Assembly (NCBI GenBank): GCA_041394245.1
Contig: JAWKIR010000002.1
Span: forward strand, 62,001 to 126,000
Direction: 5' to 3'
Length of the DNA stretch: 64,000 bases
From: Acidimicrobiales bacterium
Lineage (GTDB): Bacteria > Actinomycetota > Acidimicrobiia > Acidimicrobiales > Aldehydirespiratoraceae
Shown one piece after another: positions 6,862 to 14,038 of this stretch. The notes beneath the pieces were generated by a model. The model searched no databases. It worked only from the letters and a program-made list of their open reading frames with translations, and was not told the origin of the DNA. Made by a program: the position numbers and the translations under genes. Every line of letters starts with the position of its first letter. The first letter of the stretch is position 1.

Positions 6862-8547
6862 ATGTCGCACGAACTGATCATCCGAGGCGGGACCGTCGTC
6901 GACGGCACCGGCGCCGAGCCCGTCAGCGCCGACGTCGCCATCGACGGTGAGCGCATCTCCGCGATCGGCGACCTGTCGCACGCCACGGCGGCCGAGGAGA
7001 TCGACGCCACCGGCAAGATCGTCAGCCCGGGGTTCGTCGATCTCCACACGCACCTCGACGCCCAGATCGGCTGGGACCCCATGATGACGTCGGCCAGCTG
7101 GCACGGCATCACCACGGCGGTGATCGGCAACTGCGGCGTCACGTTCGCGCCGGTGAAGCCGGAGAACCGCGAGTACCTCGCCGAGATGATGGAGTCCGTC
7201 GAGGACATCCCGAAGGACGCGATCCTGAGCGGCCTGCCGTGGAACTGGTCGACCTACGGCGAATACCTCGACGCCGTGGAAGGTCTGAACCCGGCGCTCA
7301 ACGTCGTGGGGCTCGTCGGTCACTGCGCGGTTCGCTACCACGTGATGGGGGAGCGGTCGCTCTCCGACGAGGCGCCGACGGCGGCCGAACTGGCCGAGAT
7401 CGGCGAGATCGCCGGCCAGGCCGTCACCGACGGTGCCGTCGGCTTTTCGACCTCACGCATCTTGCTCCACAAGGTCCCCGACGGCCGCCACGTGCCCGGT
7501 ACCTGGGCGCCCATCGAGGAATACGTGGCGGTGGGCGAGGCCATGCAGGCGGCCGGCGGTGGCCTGTTCCAGGGAGTGCTCGACATGGCGACCCGGCGCG
7601 ACGAGGAGTACCGCCTGCTCGACGCGGTGGCCGACACCGGCGCCGACGTGCTCTTCAGCGGAGGGGTCGGTGACGCGCCGCCCAGGGTCGTGCAGCGCCA
7701 GGACGAGTACTTCCAGTCGCAGAACGCCCGGGGGCGACGCATCTCGGCCATCTCCCAGACCCGACCCGGTGGCATCCTCGTCGGCCTGCGCCAGATGATG
7801 CCGGTGTTCTCGCCGGCCTGGAAGGCATTGGCCGACCTGCCGACGATGGAAGCCCGACTCGCCGTGCTGCACGACGCCGACGAGCGGGCCGTCCTCTTGG
7901 AGGAGGGCGTCGCCGCGGGTACCTGGTACGACCCTGCCCACATCCATCCCCTCGGCCTCGAGGAGTATCCCGACTATCAGGTGGAAGGGCACGAGCAGGG
8001 CTCGATCGCGGCGCTGGCGGAGGTCGCCGGGGTGCACCCGGTCGAGTTGATCGTGGATCGACTGCTTCGCAGTGAGGGCCGCGAGCTCTACAACGTGTGG
8101 TTCTTCAACCGCGCCGCCGACAGCCTGGCCGACTACCTCCAGCTCGACCATGTCGCGCCGGGTCTCGGCGACGCCGGTGCCCATGTCGGCCAGATCTGCG
8201 ACGCCGACACATCGACGTTCTTCCTCTCCCATTGGGCCCGCGAACGCGGTGCATTCACCTTGTCGGAAGCCGTGCGGCGGCTCACGTCGCAGCCGGCTTC
8301 GGTCATTCGTCTCAAGGAGCGCGGACAATTGCGGGCAGGCTGGTTCGCCGACGTCAACGTCTTCGACTTCGACCGCCTCGCCACCCGCTACCCCGACTAC
8401 GTCTACGATTTCCCGGGCGGCAAGGGTCGCTTCGTCGTGCATTCCGACGGCTATGCCGCGACCCTGGTCAACGGCAGGGTCATCGCGGAGAACGGCACCC
8501 ACACCGGCACCCGCCCGGGACGCGTGATCCGCACCTTCGACCGCTGA
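6862..8547 (+). CDS. Amidohydrolase-family protein, N-acyl-D-amino-acid deacylase-like
   Basis: A 561-residue metal-dependent hydrolase of the D-aminoacylase/dihydroorotase branch. The beta-sandwich N-terminus IIRGGTVVDGTGAEPVSADV leads into the metal site DLHTHLDAQ (H62, H64). GITTAVIGNCGVTFAPVKP is diagnostic for the D-aminoacylase subgroup. Further conserved pieces are GLVGHCAVR, PGLGDAGAHVGQICDAD and the C-terminal strand GWFADVNVFDFDRL. The best reading is hydrolysis of an N-acyl or cyclic amide substrate in the cytoplasm; the true substrate is open. An AGGAGG Shine-Dalgarno precedes the ATG, inside a long inverted repeat. The stop codon forms the edge of an 18-bp palindrome, suggesting that transcription ends here. 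Confidence 0.9.
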   Translation: MSHELIIRGGTVVDGTGAEPVSADVAIDGERISAIGDLSHATAAEEIDATGKIVSPGFVDLHTHLDAQIGWDPMMTSASWHGITTAVIGNCGVTFAPVKPENREYLAEMMESVEDIPKDAILSGLPWNWSTYGEYLDAVEGLNPALNVVGLVGHCAVRYHVMGERSLSDEAPTAAELAEIGEIAGQAVTDGAVGFSTSRILLHKVPDGRHVPGTWAPIEEYVAVGEAMQAAGGGLFQGVLDMATRRDEEYRLLDAVADTGADVLFSGGVGDAPPRVVQRQDEYFQSQNARGRRISAISQTRPGGILVGLRQMMPVFSPAWKALADLPTMEARLAVLHDADERAVLLEEGVAAGTWYDPAHIHPLGLEEYPDYQVEGHEQGSIAALAEVAGVHPVELIVDRLLRSEGRELYNVWFFNRAADSLADYLQLDHVAPGLGDAGAHVGQICDADTSTFFLSHWARERGAFTLSEAVRRLTSQPASVIRLKERGQLRAGWFADVNVFDFDRLATRYPDYVYDFPGGKGRFVVHSDGYAATLVNGRVIAENGTHTGTRPGRVIRTFDR

Positions 8548-8583
8548 CCCGCCACAACGGTGTCTGACACCGTTGTGGCGGGT
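8547..8583. terminator. Perfect 18-bp palindrome after the amidohydrolase gene
   Basis: Arms 8547-8564 and 8566-8583 are perfectly complementary, with a one-base centre; in RNA the innermost pairs would open. It contains GGTGTCTGACACC. The left arm begins at the last base of the stop codon. There is no U-tract, which is common for actinobacterial terminators. It may instead be a dispersed palindromic repeat: a related GGGTGTCTGACCCC (minus strand) lies just after the stop codon at 11902. Confidence 0.5.
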
Positions 8584-8607
8584 TGGGGGAGAACGGGTCG
8601 ACGCAGC

Positions 8608-8613
8608 TAGGTT
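8608..8613 (+). promoter_or_regulatory. Candidate -10 (TAGGTT), leaderless start of DUF35/thiolase operon
   Basis: TAGGTT ends seven bases before the ATG at 8621. It follows directly after the palindrome at 8547-8583, so the four-gene operon downstream appears to be an independent unit. Confidence 0.5.
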
Positions 8614-8620
8614 GCGGCGC

Positions 8621-9067
8621 ATGGCCGAAGACGTACTGCAAGCGCCGCTCGTGCTCGAGTACCCGTTCACGCGTACCACCGGACCCGTCGTGGGGGCGTT
8701 CCTCACCGGGCTTCGTGAAGGTGTCGTGCTCGGGGTGAAGCGGGCCGACGGTTCCGTGATGTGTCCGCCGCTCGAGTACGACCCGGCCGACGCGTCACCG
8801 CTGGGTGAGATGGTCGAGGTCGGCCAGGCCGGCACCGTCGTGTCGTGGAGTTGGGGCGGCCCGCCGCGAGCCCAGCAGCCGTTCGATCGCGACATCGCCT
8901 GGGCGCTCATCACCCTCGACGGGGCCGACACGCCGATGTTGCACGCCGTGTTCGTCGATGGCCCTGCCGACATGTCCACCGGCATGCGGGTCCGGATCGA
9001 GTGGCGCGACGAACGTGTCGGCCACATCGCCGACATCGCCGGCTTCGTCGCCGAGGAGAACGACTGA
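8621..9067 (+). CDS. DUF35 (OB-fold) acyl-CoA-binding accessory protein
   Basis: A 148-residue OB-fold protein of the DUF35 family. In characterised cases (steroid side-chain ChsH2, archaeal HMG-CoA synthase partner) it binds the CoA moiety and docks on a thiolase-fold partner. It opens with PLVLEYPFTRTTGPVVGAF. The middle RADGSVMCPPLEYDP replaces the rubredoxin-like zinc ribbon and has a single cysteine. The OB-fold strands follow (GTVVSWSW to GMRVRIEWRDERVGHIADI). The ATG at 8621 is fixed by TAGGTT seven bases upstream. Its stop overlaps the next start (TGATG), making it first of four coupled genes with a second DUF35 and two thiolase-like proteins. Confidence 0.85.
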   Translation: MAEDVLQAPLVLEYPFTRTTGPVVGAFLTGLREGVVLGVKRADGSVMCPPLEYDPADASPLGEMVEVGQAGTVVSWSWGGPPRAQQPFDRDIAWALITLDGADTPMLHAVFVDGPADMSTGMRVRIEWRDERVGHIADIAGFVAEEND

Positions 9068-9660
9068 TGGCCTACACGAAGAGCCAGGACCCCTCGAGCC
9101 GTCCGGCCGGACTCGACGTCGAACTGAAGGTGCCCGAGTCGATCGCCGGTGTGGAGCGCGTGCAGAGCGTCCGCACACCCATCCGGATCGAATACACCTA
9201 CACGCCCGGAGTTGCCCTCTCCACCTATCTGCGGGGCATGAAGGACAAGAAGATCCTCGCCGAGCGATGCCCGAAGACCGGCCAGGTCTTCGTGCCACCC
9301 CGCGGCGTGAGCCCGGTGGCCGGGATCATGACCGAGGGCCCGGTCGAGCTGCCCGACACCGGCTACGTCGAGTCGTTCAACATCACCCGGGTACCCATCG
9401 CGACCCGCCCCGAGCTGCAACCGCCCTATGTCTCGGGCTGGATCGTGCTCGACGGCGCCTCGGTGGGGTTCATGGGGCTCGTGATCAATTGTGCGCCTGA
9501 GGATGTGAAGCTCGGTACCCGTGTGCGGGCGGTGTGGAAGCCCGACGACGAACTCGAGATGTCCGCGACCAACATCCTGGGATGGGAGCCGACGGGCGAA
9601 CCCGATGTCGACATCCCCGACATCGAGACCATCGGCCAGAAGGGGGAGCTGGAGTCATGA
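9067..9660 (+). CDS. DUF35 family protein with reduced zinc-ribbon region
   Basis: Second DUF35-type protein of the operon, 197 residues. A short N-terminal arm (TPIRIEYTYTPGVALSTYLR) is followed by the ribbon-like ILAERCPKTGQVFVPPRGV, in which only one of the usual four cysteines remains. The OB-fold continues through VSGWIVLDGAS and KLGTRVRAVWKPDDELEMS. It overlaps the preceding DUF35 gene by one base and the following thiolase by four, so equimolar expression is likely. DUF35 proteins commonly form heteromers with thiolase-fold enzymes. Two DUF35 and two thiolase-like genes suggest either two pairs or one four-component enzyme. The substrate is unknown. Confidence 0.85.
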   Translation: MAYTKSQDPSSRPAGLDVELKVPESIAGVERVQSVRTPIRIEYTYTPGVALSTYLRGMKDKKILAERCPKTGQVFVPPRGVSPVAGIMTEGPVELPDTGYVESFNITRVPIATRPELQPPYVSGWIVLDGASVGFMGLVINCAPEDVKLGTRVRAVWKPDDELEMSATNILGWEPTGEPDVDIPDIETIGQKGELES

Positions 9661-10724
9661 GCGACACCGGTCTTCGAGACATCGCAATCGTTTCCTTCGC
9701 CCAGCGTCAGCAGGCCGCGATCCGCACCGAGTCCGAGGTCGAGTTCATGGTGCCGCTCATGGCGCAGGCCAAGGACGCGGTGGGGCTCACCCAACAGGAC
9801 ATGGGCTTCACCTGCTCCGGGTCCTCCGACTTCCTCGCCGGCCAGGCATTCTCCTTCGTGGCCACCATCGACGGCACCGGGCCGGTGCCGCCGATCAGCG
9901 AATCGCACGTCGAGCAGGACGGCGCCTGGGCCCTCTACGAGGCATGGGTCAAGCTGCAATGCGGCGACGTCGACACCGCCTTCGTCTATTCGTACGGCAA
10001 GTCGTCGCCGGGTTCGCTGCGCGATGTCCTGGCCACGCAGATGGACCCGTACTACGTGGCCCCGTTGTGGCCCGACGCCTTCGCGATCGAGGGCATCGCC
10101 GCCCGCATGCTTCTCGAGTCGGGCAAGGTCTCCGAACGTCGGCTGGCCGAGATCGCGTCCCGCTCCCGTGAGCACGCAGCGTCCAACCCGCATGCCGTGC
10201 GCGCGACACCGAAATCGGTCGAGGAGATCCTCGCCGAGGAGTACCTGGCTGATCCGCTACGGCCCTCCGATATTCCGGCCTCGGCCGATGGCGGCTGCGC
10301 CATGGTGCTGGCCGCCGGCGATCGTGCTCGCGACCTGTGCGACCGGCCCGTCTGGATCCGCGGCATCGACCATCGCATCGACGCCCACACCCTCGGCGCC
10401 CGCGATCTGACCACCGCGATGTCGGCCCGTATTGCGGCCGAGAAGGCCGGCGTGAGCAACGACAAGATCGATTTCGCCGAACTGCATGCGCCGTTCACCA
10501 CCAGCGAGGCGGTGCTCATCGACGCGCTGGGCCTCGGTGACGACGTCGTCATCAATCCGTCGGGTGGGGCGCTGGCCGCGCATACGATGATGGCCGCCGG
10601 CCACATCCGCTTCGGTGAGGCGTTCGAACGCATCGCCCGAGGCGACGGCGACCGTGCCGTCGTCCATGCAACGGCCGGTCCGGTCCTGCAACAGAACATG
10701 GTTGCCGTACTGGAGGGGGAGTGA
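9657..10724 (+). CDS. Thiolase-like protein (lipid-transfer/SCP2-thiolase superfamily)
   Basis: A 355-residue thiolase-fold protein, a bit shorter than degradative thiolases (about 390). Recognisable blocks are DMGFTCSGSSDFLAGQAFS in the nucleophile region, RLAEIASRSREHAASNPHA, and the C-terminal NPSGGALAAHTMMAAGHIRF. The latter resembles the thiolase GHPxGASG loop but is not canonical. Loss of standard thiolase motifs together with DUF35 partners is known for Ltp2-type retro-aldolases of steroid side-chain degradation. I therefore infer a C-C bond-cleaving or -forming role on a CoA ester without claiming steroid specificity. The ATG at 9657 overlaps the upstream stop, and its own stop overlaps the next thiolase. 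Confidence 0.85.
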   Translation: MSDTGLRDIAIVSFAQRQQAAIRTESEVEFMVPLMAQAKDAVGLTQQDMGFTCSGSSDFLAGQAFSFVATIDGTGPVPPISESHVEQDGAWALYEAWVKLQCGDVDTAFVYSYGKSSPGSLRDVLATQMDPYYVAPLWPDAFAIEGIAARMLLESGKVSERRLAEIASRSREHAASNPHAVRATPKSVEEILAEEYLADPLRPSDIPASADGGCAMVLAAGDRARDLCDRPVWIRGIDHRIDAHTLGARDLTTAMSARIAAEKAGVSNDKIDFAELHAPFTTSEAVLIDALGLGDDVVINPSGGALAAHTMMAAGHIRFGEAFERIARGDGDRAVVHATAGPVLQQNMVAVLEGE

Positions 10725-11902
10725 GCATGGCACTGGGTTCAGGAAGCAAGGAACGCACCGCCGTCATCGGTGTCGGTCAGACCAAGTACGCCTCGACCCG
10801 GGGCGACGTGTCGATGGCCGGTCTGCTGCGTGAGGCCGCGTATCGCGCACTGGAGATGGCCGGGAAGACCTGGGACGAGATCGACGCAGTCGTGATGGGG
10901 AAGGCCCCCGACTTCTTCGAGGGCGTGATGATGCCCGAGATCTACCTGTCCGAGGCGCTCGGGTGTGTGGGCAAGCCGATCATGCGGGTCCACACGGCCG
11001 GCTCCGTCGGCGGGTCGACCGCGTGTGTGGCCGCGTCGATGGTCCAGAGCCGCGTCCACAGGACCGTGCTCACGATCGCGTGGGAGAAGCAGTCCGAGTC
11101 GAACGCCATGTGGGCGCTGTCGCTCCCGCAGCCGTTCACCACGGCAGTCAATGCCGGCGCCGGTGGCTACTTCTCGCCGATCATGCGTCGCTACATGGCG
11201 ATGTCGAACGCGCCCGAACTCATCGGTTGCATGGTGGCGTTCAAGGATCGTCAACACGCCCTGAAGAACCCGTTCGCCCACCTCCATCAACCCGACCTGA
11301 CGTTCGAGCAGGTGGTCGAGTCGCCGATGCTGTGGGACCCGATCCGGTACTCCGAGACCTGCCCGTCGTCCGACGGTGCGTGCGCGATGGTCCTCACCGA
11401 CGAGGCTGGTGGCGATGCCCACGACGGTCCGGTCGCGTGGATCAAGGGCACCGCCATGCGGTCGGAGCCGAACTCCTACGGTGGCCGCAACATGGTGTCG
11501 CCGGCCGCGAGCGAGCAGTGCGCCGACGACGTGTTCGCCCAGGCCGGTATCCACGATCGCCGCAAGGAGATCGACGCGGTCGAGATGTACGTGCCCTTCT
11601 CGTGGTACGAGCCCATGTGGCTCGAGTCGCTCGGCTTCGCCGAGAAGGGCCAGGGCTGGCGCATGGTCGAGGACGGATCCACCAACCTCGAGGGCGGCGA
11701 CCTGCCGGTCAATGCCTCGGGTGGCGTCTTGTCGACCAACGCCATCGGTGCATCGGGAATGGTGCGCTTCGCCGAGTCTGCGCTCCAGGTGATGGGGGAG
11801 GCAGGCGAGCATCAGGTCGACGGCGCTCGCACCGCCTTCGGCCACGCCTACGGCGGCGGTGCCCAGTACTTCGCCATGTGGATCGTCGCCTCCACCAAGT
11901 AA
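10721..11902 (+). CDS. Thiolase-like protein (acetyl-CoA acetyltransferase family, Ltp-like)
   Basis: A 393-residue thiolase-superfamily protein. It opens with KERTAVIGVGQTKYASTRGD, then VHTAGSVGGSTACVAASMVQ around the usual nucleophile position. Later come YSETCPSSDGACAMVLTDEA and, near the C-terminus, VNASGGVLSTNAIGASGM, where the usual GHP is replaced by TNA. The GTG at 10721 overlaps the previous stop; an in-frame ATG at 10727 with GGAGG about ten bases upstream is an equally good start. It ends the four-gene DUF35/thiolase operon. The product probably pairs with the 355-residue thiolase-like protein or a DUF35 protein in one complex. Its exact chemistry (thiolysis or retro-aldol) is uncertain. 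Confidence 0.87.
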   Translation: MSMALGSGSKERTAVIGVGQTKYASTRGDVSMAGLLREAAYRALEMAGKTWDEIDAVVMGKAPDFFEGVMMPEIYLSEALGCVGKPIMRVHTAGSVGGSTACVAASMVQSRVHRTVLTIAWEKQSESNAMWALSLPQPFTTAVNAGAGGYFSPIMRRYMAMSNAPELIGCMVAFKDRQHALKNPFAHLHQPDLTFEQVVESPMLWDPIRYSETCPSSDGACAMVLTDEAGGDAHDGPVAWIKGTAMRSEPNSYGGRNMVSPAASEQCADDVFAQAGIHDRRKEIDAVEMYVPFSWYEPMWLESLGFAEKGQGWRMVEDGSTNLEGGDLPVNASGGVLSTNAIGASGMVRFAESALQVMGEAGEHQVDGARTAFGHAYGGGAQYFAMWIVASTK

Positions 11903-11987
11903 GTACACCGGGGGTCAGACACCCATACCTTCTCGGGCGGGTGCGGAATTCTCGGCGGTGGGCAGGTGAACGCGTCACGCTGGCGTG

Positions 11988-12476
11988 ATGACCATCTCCA
12001 CACGACGAGTTCGGGCCGGAGACGGCCCACTGCTGCGCCGGATCCGGCTGGCGGCGTTGGCCGATGCGCCGTCGGCGTTCGCGAGCACCTACGAGGCCGA
12101 GGCCCGCCAATCAGCGAATCAATGGGATCGCCTTGCGGAGGAACGGTCGGCCGGTCCGCACCACTGCACGTTCTTCGCGTTCGACGGCGACATGGTGGTC
12201 GGGCTGGTCGGTGGACACCGTACCGACGCCGACAACGTGCAGCTCGTGTCGATGTGGACCGATCCCGTGGCGAGGGGACGCGGGATCGGTGCCGCACTCG
12301 TCGCGGCGGTACTCGACTGGGCCGCTGGGTCGACCGTCGAGCTGTGGGTCACCCGTGGCAACGACTCGGCGCAGCGCCTCTACGAGCGGTGCGGGTTCAC
12401 GGAGACGGGCGACTTCAAGGCGCTGCCCTCGGATCCGTGCAAGGACGAGCTCCGCATGCGTCGCCCGGCCCGATAG
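11988..12476 (+). CDS. GNAT family N-acetyltransferase
   Basis: A 162-residue acyltransferase of the Gcn5-related fold. Motif A, which binds the acetyl-CoA pyrophosphate, is VARGRGIGAALVAAVLDWA near residues 94-112. It is followed by LWVTRGNDSAQRLYERCGF, the typical motif B with an N-S-A-x-x-L-Y-E pattern. The closest functional group visible is the broad RimI/phosphinothricin-like acetyltransferase set; the acceptor amine cannot be told. The ATG at 11988 directly follows an in-frame GTG at 11985, which could also serve. It is a single-gene unit, 85 bases after the thiolase operon, with no clear Shine-Dalgarno or TANNNT element. Confidence 0.88.
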   Translation: MTISTRRVRAGDGPLLRRIRLAALADAPSAFASTYEAEARQSANQWDRLAEERSAGPHHCTFFAFDGDMVVGLVGGHRTDADNVQLVSMWTDPVARGRGIGAALVAAVLDWAAGSTVELWVTRGNDSAQRLYERCGFTETGDFKALPSDPCKDELRMRRPAR

Positions 12477-12626
12477 TTCACGGGCCCGGCGAAATTCGTC
12501 CTCAGGCCGGCGCCGAACTGTGTCGAAGGAACCGGTGCCGAACGACCTAGCCGATGGGGCGTTCGCACCAGAACGCCTCTCGCTGGAGCGTTCATCTGCC
12601 ACCCGGCTCCTGGAGGTGCCTCCCGA

Positions 12627-14018
12627 ATGGTCCCGACGACACTCACTCGTGCCGAGGCTGCGCACCTGTTGCGCCGAGCCGGCTACGGCGGCACGAGCGC
12701 CGAGATCACCGCCTTCCAGGGCAAGAGCCTCACGGCCGCGGTGGACGCCGTGCTCGGGCACCGGGCCTCGGACCCCATCCCGGTCGGCCCGAACGTCGGT
12801 ACACCGTCGTTCGTCACCCAGAGCAGCGGCTACGAGGCTCACAACGATTCCGTGAACTGGTGGTTGCACCGGATGGCGACGATCGCGCAACCGAGCGGTG
12901 TGTCGACGGGAGCACTTCCGATCCATGAGCGGATGGCCTTCTTCTGGCACGACCACTTCGCGTGTGGCGTCGACAAGGTCGGCTCGATGAAGTCGATGTG
13001 GGAGCAGATCGGTCTCTTCCGACGATGGGGCCTCGGCAGCTTCGAATCGTTGGTGCGAAAGGCCAGCTTGAGCCCGGCGATGCTCATCTATCTCGACAAC
13101 TACACGAACCACTACTTCGCCGAGCAGGAGAACTTCGCCCGCGAGATCATGGAGCTCTACACCTGTGGCGTCGGGGCGTTCACGGAGTCCGATGTGGTTT
13201 CGATGGCGAGGGCGTGGACCGGCCACAGCGTCGTCGGATGGAACGGCAGCTCCTTCGACCGCACCTACGAGTACCGGTCGGTCGAGCACAACCACAACAA
13301 CAAGACGTTGTTCGGCATCACCGCCAACTGGAACGGTGTGAAGGTCGCCTCCGGGGAACGCGACACCATCACGGAGTTGGTCACCGGTGTGCGGCGCACG
13401 GAAACGTCGCGCTTCATCGCCCGCAAGCTGTTCCACTACTTCGCCAACTACTGGCCGTCGGAGGCGGCGGTCGACTCGCTCGCCGCGGTCATGCGGGCCA
13501 ACTCGATGCGGATCTCACCGGTCGTCCGGGCGATCTTCCACCATGCCGAGTTCTGGGACCCGACGACTCGCTACGCGCTGATCAAGAGTCCCGTCGACTT
13601 CGTTGCCACCTGGTTGAAGCGGATCGGGCCGGCGAACATGACCGAGGTCGAGTCGTTGAATCTCCCGTCGCACATGCGCGACATGGGGCAGGAGCTCTTC
13701 GAGCCCCCGAGCGTCGCCGGATGGGGTCGCGGGACCAAGTGGTTGACCTCGGCGGGAGCGTGGGCTCGCGGCGAGTTCCTGCAGGCCGTGCGGTCCAAGA
13801 GTGTGGTCGACGACGCCCTGCCTGCCATCGATGCCGATGACGATCCGTTGTGGGTGGTCAACAAGCTCGTCGGGTTCTTCGGCCTGGACGACGTGTCCAA
13901 CAACAGCAAGGTCGCGATTCGTGAGTGGTTCCAGGACGCCGCGTTCACCGCGTCGTGGTCCATCGATCGCAACCGAGGGGTCATCGCGGCGATGGCTCCC
14001 GAATTCCACGTCTACTGA
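12627..14018 (+). CDS. DUF1800 domain protein
   Basis: A 463-residue member of the DUF1800 family. The start MVPTTLTRAEAAHLLRRAGY carries the family LLRRAGxG signature. It is followed by RMAFFWHDHFACG, NYTNHYFAEQENFAREIMEL and ITELVTGVRRTETSRFIARK. The C-terminal MGQELFEPPSVAGWGRGTKW is the strongly conserved P-P-x-V-x-G-W block. Family function is not established. DUF1800 genes are regularly followed by a DUF1501 gene, as here 20 bases downstream, so the two very likely act together at or outside the membrane. No signal peptide is visible in this copy. A GGAGG lies ten bases before the ATG. The 150 bases upstream contain only a small GGCGTTC/GAACGCC hairpin (12558-12577). Confidence 0.88.
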   Translation: MVPTTLTRAEAAHLLRRAGYGGTSAEITAFQGKSLTAAVDAVLGHRASDPIPVGPNVGTPSFVTQSSGYEAHNDSVNWWLHRMATIAQPSGVSTGALPIHERMAFFWHDHFACGVDKVGSMKSMWEQIGLFRRWGLGSFESLVRKASLSPAMLIYLDNYTNHYFAEQENFAREIMELYTCGVGAFTESDVVSMARAWTGHSVVGWNGSSFDRTYEYRSVEHNHNNKTLFGITANWNGVKVASGERDTITELVTGVRRTETSRFIARKLFHYFANYWPSEAAVDSLAAVMRANSMRISPVVRAIFHHAEFWDPTTRYALIKSPVDFVATWLKRIGPANMTEVESLNLPSHMRDMGQELFEPPSVAGWGRGTKWLTSAGAWARGEFLQAVRSKSVVDDALPAIDADDDPLWVVNKLVGFFGLDDVSNNSKVAIREWFQDAAFTASWSIDRNRGVIAAMAPEFHVY

Positions 14019-14038
14019 TCAGCCGGAGGATCCTACGA

